Source: Trichobilharzia szidati (Eukaryota > Platyhelminthes > Trematoda > Strigeidida > Schistosomatidae). From it: a DNA stretch of 64,000 bases. Below, in pieces: positions 58,331-64,000 of the stretch. Numbering within the stretch: position 1 is the first letter of the stretch; each line of letters begins with the position of its first letter. The stretch covers positions 124,005,329 to 124,069,328 of the forward strand of contig OX235271.1 in assembly GCA_944472155.2 (NCBI GenBank), written 5' to 3'. A program made the translations under genes and the position numbers. Below the pieces are notes generated by a model that saw only the letters and a list, made by a program, of their open reading frames with translations, ran no database searches and was not told where the DNA came from.

Positions 58331-61300
58331 TATTTCTTCATTATAAGGGTTAAAACTAAAAAGTCTCTAAAAGAAACCAATAACAACCAAGCTCATCAAG
58401 AAAGACAGTTGTTTAATTTGTGTAAACTTTCAAAAGTTTATTTCATTTTGTAACTGGAGCTGAAGATTTCGTCTAGGAAAACAATCAAAGCTTTGCAATT
58501 AAAACAACATTAAAATATCCACTCAAGCTAAATACGTTTATTACTTCCTAGGTTTTGTGGTGAAATTCCTACCAGTTACGCATTACGCGACATAAAATAA
58601 TACCATTACTACCTACTAACGAATAGTTCGTTTCATAAAGCATGCTAAAATCCATAACACTGTGTGGAGACGAAACCATAATGCCTCATAGATTTATAGA
58701 ATTTCATATTAAACTGCAGCGTATCAAATAGGTATTTGGCAAATTGTTAAATGTATGGTCGTTAGATTGCATTCTGTTCACAAATTTTCAGTCAACTCAA
58801 AGCTATAGAAGAGGAATACTTTAATTCATCCATACTTTTATTCGTTAAAATTCCTTCCCAGTGTGCAAAGAAAATGACTACTTCAAATAAAAATATATCT
58901 TTTGCTGAAAAGATAAACATGGTCATCACATGCCTTACACAGATTCTATGATTTCATATATAAAACTCCATCACTTATTCGGCAAACTGACATTTGTATA
59001 TTTCAAAATGAAATAGGTTATCGTGAAATGTTATTCAAATAGTAAAGTAAGCACTTCATGATGACGTAGAGGTTTTCAGTGCCGAGTGAAATAAATTTTT
59101 CCAATGAACAATGATTTCACACCATTTGTCGTTAAAAAACATCGTAACTACCGTCTGTCTCATTAGATTCTTCCTGACGATCGTGGATTGTTAAACATAC
59201 AGTGAAGTTAAGCAAACACTATAAGTGATTTATTACAGTACATGACATTTTTGAATCATTTCATCGTTCAGCATTCTTCCAGTTCACGCATACACACACA
59301 CACCTGTTCACCGTTTGCAAACATGGAACACTAAACCACAGCCAGTATATTCTGATTAGATTTCAATGAAGTGAAACAATTATTTACAGATCGAGAAAAT
59401 ACCGCTGTCAGTCAATGAATTGTATTTCTCTAAAGCCCACTTTTAGGAAATACTGCACACCATAAAAAAGAGGATGTCACTCTAAATAACTGTCATTTAT
59501 TTATGGCGCTAAATAGATACTTTTTGGTAAAAGTGTATATGTATCTCAACTGTTTAAATTATTTAAAAAAAATAAAGTACAGGTTAAGAATTAAGTGCTA
59601 TTAAGGACCTAGGAACTAAGGCTTTAGTCTAAGTATAATTATTATTCCACTGTACTTAATAAATGTTTAAATAACGATGTGCACCTTAAAGTGGTTTGTA
59701 TATAAACTCTTCAGATGAATAATGTGAAATTAATTAAAATTAACGCCCAGTTTTAATTCGTTACGTAGACCGTAAAAACAACCAAACAAATATAAACATA
59801 CCAGCAGAATGAAAGGTATCATACCAATAAAAGAGACTGTGCATACTAGACAACACACTTTTCCACTGATCAAGAAATAACACAGCATTTTCGCATGAGA
59901 TGACAGTCACGATGTGCAGCAAAATAATGAAGTAAATCTTAAACCGAATTCGCAGACTGTGACTGCTATCATAATTGACAATTGCAAGTTGCCCAGATTC
60001 TCATGTAGTCTTCAACCATCAGCAGTCAAAATAACCGCTAAGTCACCCTGTTGATAGTTATATTCTAAGTCCAATACACTGTTGATATTTTAATTACATT
60101 TAATTGGTAAACATCTTACTGAACTGCTCATTACTCTCTGACTTCAGCTAGTTTGACTGCGTAAATGAAAGTATTGCACAAAGGTAGAATATGTTCTTTT
60201 TTCTCTAAATTCTAGTGGAAAGCCTTTCTTAAATGTGTAGTGTATTACTGTTAATCCCACAAATCCAACTCATAAATAAACCATTATTTTGATCACAGTA
60301 GGAACTAATATATTTTCAGGGTAAAAAGAGCTCATTTTTTATTTCGCAACTTTTCTTGAGCCTCTCACAGCCTAAAAGGTATGTAGGTTATTATAAACAA
60401 TGGAACTGAGTGTATGAAAGCCAATATTTTACTTAGAAGTGCTTATACTTTGCGTATTTTTTGAACATGCTTTATTACGATTATTTCTTCAGAAATGATT
60501 TATTAGCCCTTTACAACATTTATATTCCAATTTTTATTTTCATAAGCAAATGTCGGATTTAGACGGAACAAAATTATCTTGTTATCTAAAATCAATAAGA
60601 ATGATATCATGATTTGGGATTTTGATAAGAATTCATGCTTATCCGTTTAGTTTACTCGAAAAATCTCACAAGGGATTTTGAACTCTAGCCTACAGAATTG
60701 TCTCAGTGTAGGTAAAATTTATCAATCATAACACCGTACTAAGTATCTGAGTTTAGTTCTGCTGGAATAAAGTAGAAAAAGAGTGAAAATGAATTTTATG
60801 TTCCATAAGTAATCACGACAGACCACCATCGACATTTTATCCCTTCCATGTAACTACTTTCTTCACAACTCGACAATATAAAACTGAACCTACTCTTGTT
60901 AGTTATTTTGATCTAACGACATTCTCGATAAAACCTCTCTACTTGTTGTCGATTACTGGGACAACTCAGAGATATGATAAGTTTCTGGCAAAGAAATCCT
61001 TTAGAGCTTAACATAAATGTGGAATTCACAAAGATGGTCATCAGGACGCTCAAGAAATATAGAACCCCAGGATTACTTCTACACTTAGACTTTAGTATTC
61101 AGTTGTAATATTGATTAATAGTTAGAGCTATTTGTAGGTAAATTTTCTTTGCATTTTTAATCCTGTTATAACTATGGCCTCTATGCCATTTTTTTGACTA
61201 AATTATCCTCTTATCGGTCATCATTAATATGACTTTTAACTGGTTATTTTATCACCAGATAAGAACAACCCATGAACTCAGCTTCGCCTTCATAACTGCT

Positions 61301-63049
61301 TGGGTTTCATGATTTCGATGAAATCAGTTTATTCAGTAATCAGTTGATTTTGGTCAAAAGTTTCGTTATTTCAATAGTCTGTCTCCATCTAAACATCTGT
61401 TTCATATTACATTTTTTCGACTTTTGCAATGAGACCCTAGATTCGATTGGAACTAATACGCGTAATCCTCTGTTAGCAAATAAACCAATCATCTCTAAAA
61501 CTCTGAAGAAAGGTGCTTCTAAGTAAAAACTAGGGTTTGTTCTTTCTCCTGTGATGTATTATCAATGGCCTCTACGGTAGCGACAATTATGGTGATATAC
61601 CAAATGCTCTTAAACACTTTCTGATTAGAAAGTTATACCGAACTTTCCATTGTACAATTTTGGAATGCGAAAATACGAATTTCTGGTTCCTAAAACCGTG
61701 CTGTTTTGAGTTCACGATTCATTGTAGACTAGTCAGTTAAAATATCATTCTGTAACTTAACCTGTCTCCTTCTATTAATCGCACCTATGGTCACAGTATC
61801 CAACTTTATGACTGCACCCTAACTCATGCACAACACTATCTGTTTTCCCTAGATTACATTTCTTACAGGAGTCTGTCAGTTTTGATCCAGCTGAATTCCT
61901 AAATGAATTCTACTGCTTGGTTTGGTGTATACATTTTGCCTCACCGTGACTGCATAGTACTCTGTAAACTGAACTATTTTATTTTATTCGATCAATAAAG
62001 ACCTCTAGACAATCAATCTGATCCCTTATATAGTTCATTAATATAAATTCCACCCTCATTCTGGACTTATTTGTAAAGCTACGTAGGGTTTCACATGTTT
62101 ATTCCTTACTCTGTAGTACTATGGGCGATTTGAATTTCCTATTGGTCATTCCTTTTACAATTTTTTTCGGAAATTTTAAAAAGTATTTGACACACTCTTA
62201 GCTGGCGGTTACAAAGAAGCCATGTTTTCTGTGTATCTTTAATTTCGTTATTCAATACTACTGACTTACTGGTCGTACTCTTGAATCAACTACTTAGACA
62301 CTTAACTAAACATACTACTTCTACTGCTAATTGGGTGATCGGAATACAGTAATAACTTCTATGGGTATTAATATCTAAAATCCATCTTATTTTCGTCATG
62401 TTTTTCAGTCTAATGAAGTTAATTCACCTTAATTAGTCTTCGAATCGAAAATCAAATGGATTCAAACCATTAGTTACTTTGTAGGTAGCAAAGTCACTGT
62501 CTACTTTTAATCGTGTTACAGGAATACACAGTCAGCCTTCAATTATTTTCCACCAAACGTACACATTTTTTATTGCTAATTTTCTTTGTAAATTGCCTAC
62601 TATCAAAAACAAGAAATAATAAAAAAGAATATGTTTTTCATTACACCTGGTGTTTATTCATAGATGTACACAAGGCGTCAGAAAATCTGGGAATTTTGCT
62701 GTCTTCGATGAAGTTCATACAGCAGAAATCTGTGAAGAAGGCATAGCTTCTCAGCTAGTTTTGTATCAACATGACTGGTATGATCTACATGTGCAATAAT
62801 CAGAAAGAATCCCGGAAAATCAAATATTTCTTCTTTACTAGTAAATCTTTCAGGGTATAAAGTATACCTTGTTTTACAGGAATTTCCCCCCATTTCCTTT
62901 TGGATCTGTCTCATGAGAAATGGTAATGAGGTAATGAGGCTATTTATTATTTACATAAATACTTTTTGTCCGGCGATCACTTCCGTCACGTGAAAAAGAA
63001 TCTGCGTCAACATTTATGCACTGATAGTTAAGCTATTCTATGATTTCTC
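58331..63049. other. long AT-rich stretch, no recognised gene
   Basis: About 4.7 kb with a short CA run at 59291-59301 and otherwise unique-looking sequence. ORFs at 61344-61526, 62513-62746 and 62678-62914 show no domain. Confidence 0.5.
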
Positions 63050-63290
63050 ATCATTCAGCGGTGGAACGCTCGCCATGCATGTCACACGTGGTCCGAGGTT
63101 CGATCCCCGGCTAATGACGAACTTCGCTTGCGTATCCGATAGCAAGTCCGCTAAAGAAGAAAGATTGGGCGTGAAACTAACAACCCAACCCCCCTGCCCG
63201 TAAAAGTAAAGCCATGGCTACGGAAACCTCAAAGCTCCACCTTGAAGCCCTATGCTCCACTCGAAATGTAAAGGAATAAAAATAACTTTA
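63050..63290 (+). mobile_element. tRNA/RTE-tail SINE (family 3)
   Basis: A-box-like GCGGTGGAACGCTCGCC, B-box GAGGTTCGATCCCCGG, body with AAAGATTGGGCGTGAAACTA and ACCTCAAAGCTCCACCTTGA, and RTE-like 3' end AGCCCTATGCTCCACTCG followed by an A-rich tail AAAGGAATAAAAATAAC. It has the cleanest RNA polymerase III boxes of the three family-3 copies. Confidence 0.85.
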
Positions 63291-63504
63291 CAAATTTTAC
63301 GGAGATTTTCATTCCATATTTTTGTTTTCATCTAATATAAGTGGGAAAAAACAGTAAAGATCTTCTATAAAACAGTTTACACTGTAAAGTTAAGAAGCCT
63401 CAAGCTAAATGTCATACGCATTGGTCAAAAGTACTTTGACATAACAAATAAGCTAACTGTTTTATACTACGAAAATAAGTTGTTGAGTGGCACTAGTTTA
63501 ACAG

Positions 63505-63875
63505 ACTGATATCAGTTAGAGAACCATTGAAAACCAGGGAGTACTGGACAGCTGCTGTTTCATCCTAGTTTGGGAATCATCGGTAGTACGCACTCACCAC
63601 CAAGGTTCGAACCCAGGACCTTCCGGTTACAAGGCAAGCTCGTATACCATTCAGCCACTGGGACCCGATTCAATGGCTCGTGAATTCTAACTTCTACCAA
63701 TTCGTGATTTTAGCGCCACCCCAACTATTGTCGTTGGTGGAAATCCATCCACACGTGACTTCTAATTGGACCTCACTGGTCACGACTTCTCACTAGAACT
63801 GCAGGAAGCTCCAACCTGTAGCAAGTCACTAGCGAGCATCAGAACTCGTAAAACATAACTAATCCTTACAAACCA
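63505..63875 (-). mobile_element. hammerhead SINE, longest copy
   Basis: Minus strand: upstream block from 63875 (GATGCTCGCTAGTGACTTGC and following), then A-box TGGCTGAATGGTATACGAGC, B-box GGGTTCGAACCTTGG, and core ACCGATGATTCCC-AAACTAGGATGAAAC (63556-63583). Next come CAGCAGCTGTCC and GTACTCCC, then the tail CTAACTGATATCAG. Stem I can form between AGTAC (63585-63589) and GTACT (63541-63545) as written on the plus strand. It keeps both catalytic boxes, but stem II has one mismatch and there is an extra CAG before stem III. Confidence 0.83.
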
Positions 63876-64000
63876 AACTATAGAAAACTAGTTTAACAGT
63901 TCATCTATTCCACTATCTTCAACAGTCATTCCCAAGCGTACTGAATACTATCGATTGACTAAATATTTACATTGTATTGCTGCTATGCTGTTTTGAATAA
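63876..64000. other. no recognised feature
   Basis: Window end. Only AT-rich sequence. Confidence 0.5.

Noticed and set aside
1..64000. CRISPR array, rRNA, prophage or bacterial operon
   Set aside because: No regularly spaced short direct repeats, no rRNA-like conserved blocks, no Shine-Dalgarno-led gene strings. All coding traces are eukaryotic retroelements.

Overview
The window looks like gene-poor, intergenic or deep-intronic chromosomal DNA from a digenean flatworm, most likely a blood fluke (Schistosoma or a close relative). The reasons are its AT-rich composition, the absence of any long intact host ORF, and the repeat families present: RTE-type non-LTR retrotransposons of the schistosome SR2-like kind, many Penelope-like elements (PLEs) with a GIY-YIG endonuclease, and several SINE families. 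One SINE family carries hammerhead-ribozyme cores like those of the schistosome Sm-alpha element. I recognise no host protein-coding gene, rRNA, true tRNA or CRISPR array, and no bacterial-style promoter or operon.

Layout. 1-1383 is a large palindrome (591-base arms, about 200-base spacer) that starts at the window edge. 1870-8290 holds an RTE fragment, a non-autonomous element with roughly 50-base terminal inverted repeats, a doubtful LTR-like stretch, a decayed hammerhead SINE and a minus-strand PLE split by a tRNA-type SINE. 12005-18112 is RTE territory: a frameshifted plus-strand copy, small pieces, and a 3-kb minus-strand copy keeping endonuclease and reverse transcriptase. 18441-26225 is PLE territory: two fragments enclosed by inverted terminal repeats, a PLE interrupted by an RTE piece that creates a chimeric ORF, a nearly intact 639-codon PLE with only two in-frame stops, and an abutting fragment in the opposite orientation. 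26709-37800 contains two head-to-head pairs of hammerhead SINEs, a solo-LTR candidate with a 4-base target duplication, two tRNA/RTE-tail SINEs and a second defective RTE copy. 38070-64000 is sparser, with scattered PLE and RTE remnants and further SINEs.

How they work together. The parts are parasitic rather than cooperative host genes. RTE proteins are the probable mobilising machinery for the SINE family whose 3' end matches the RTE 3' end. The two defective RTE copies at 12005 and 34323 share the same indels, so they probably descend from one broken template copied in trans. PLE and hammerhead-SINE RNAs would be expected to self-cleave where their cores are intact. Most coordinates of degenerate elements are hand-aligned and may be off by tens of bases.
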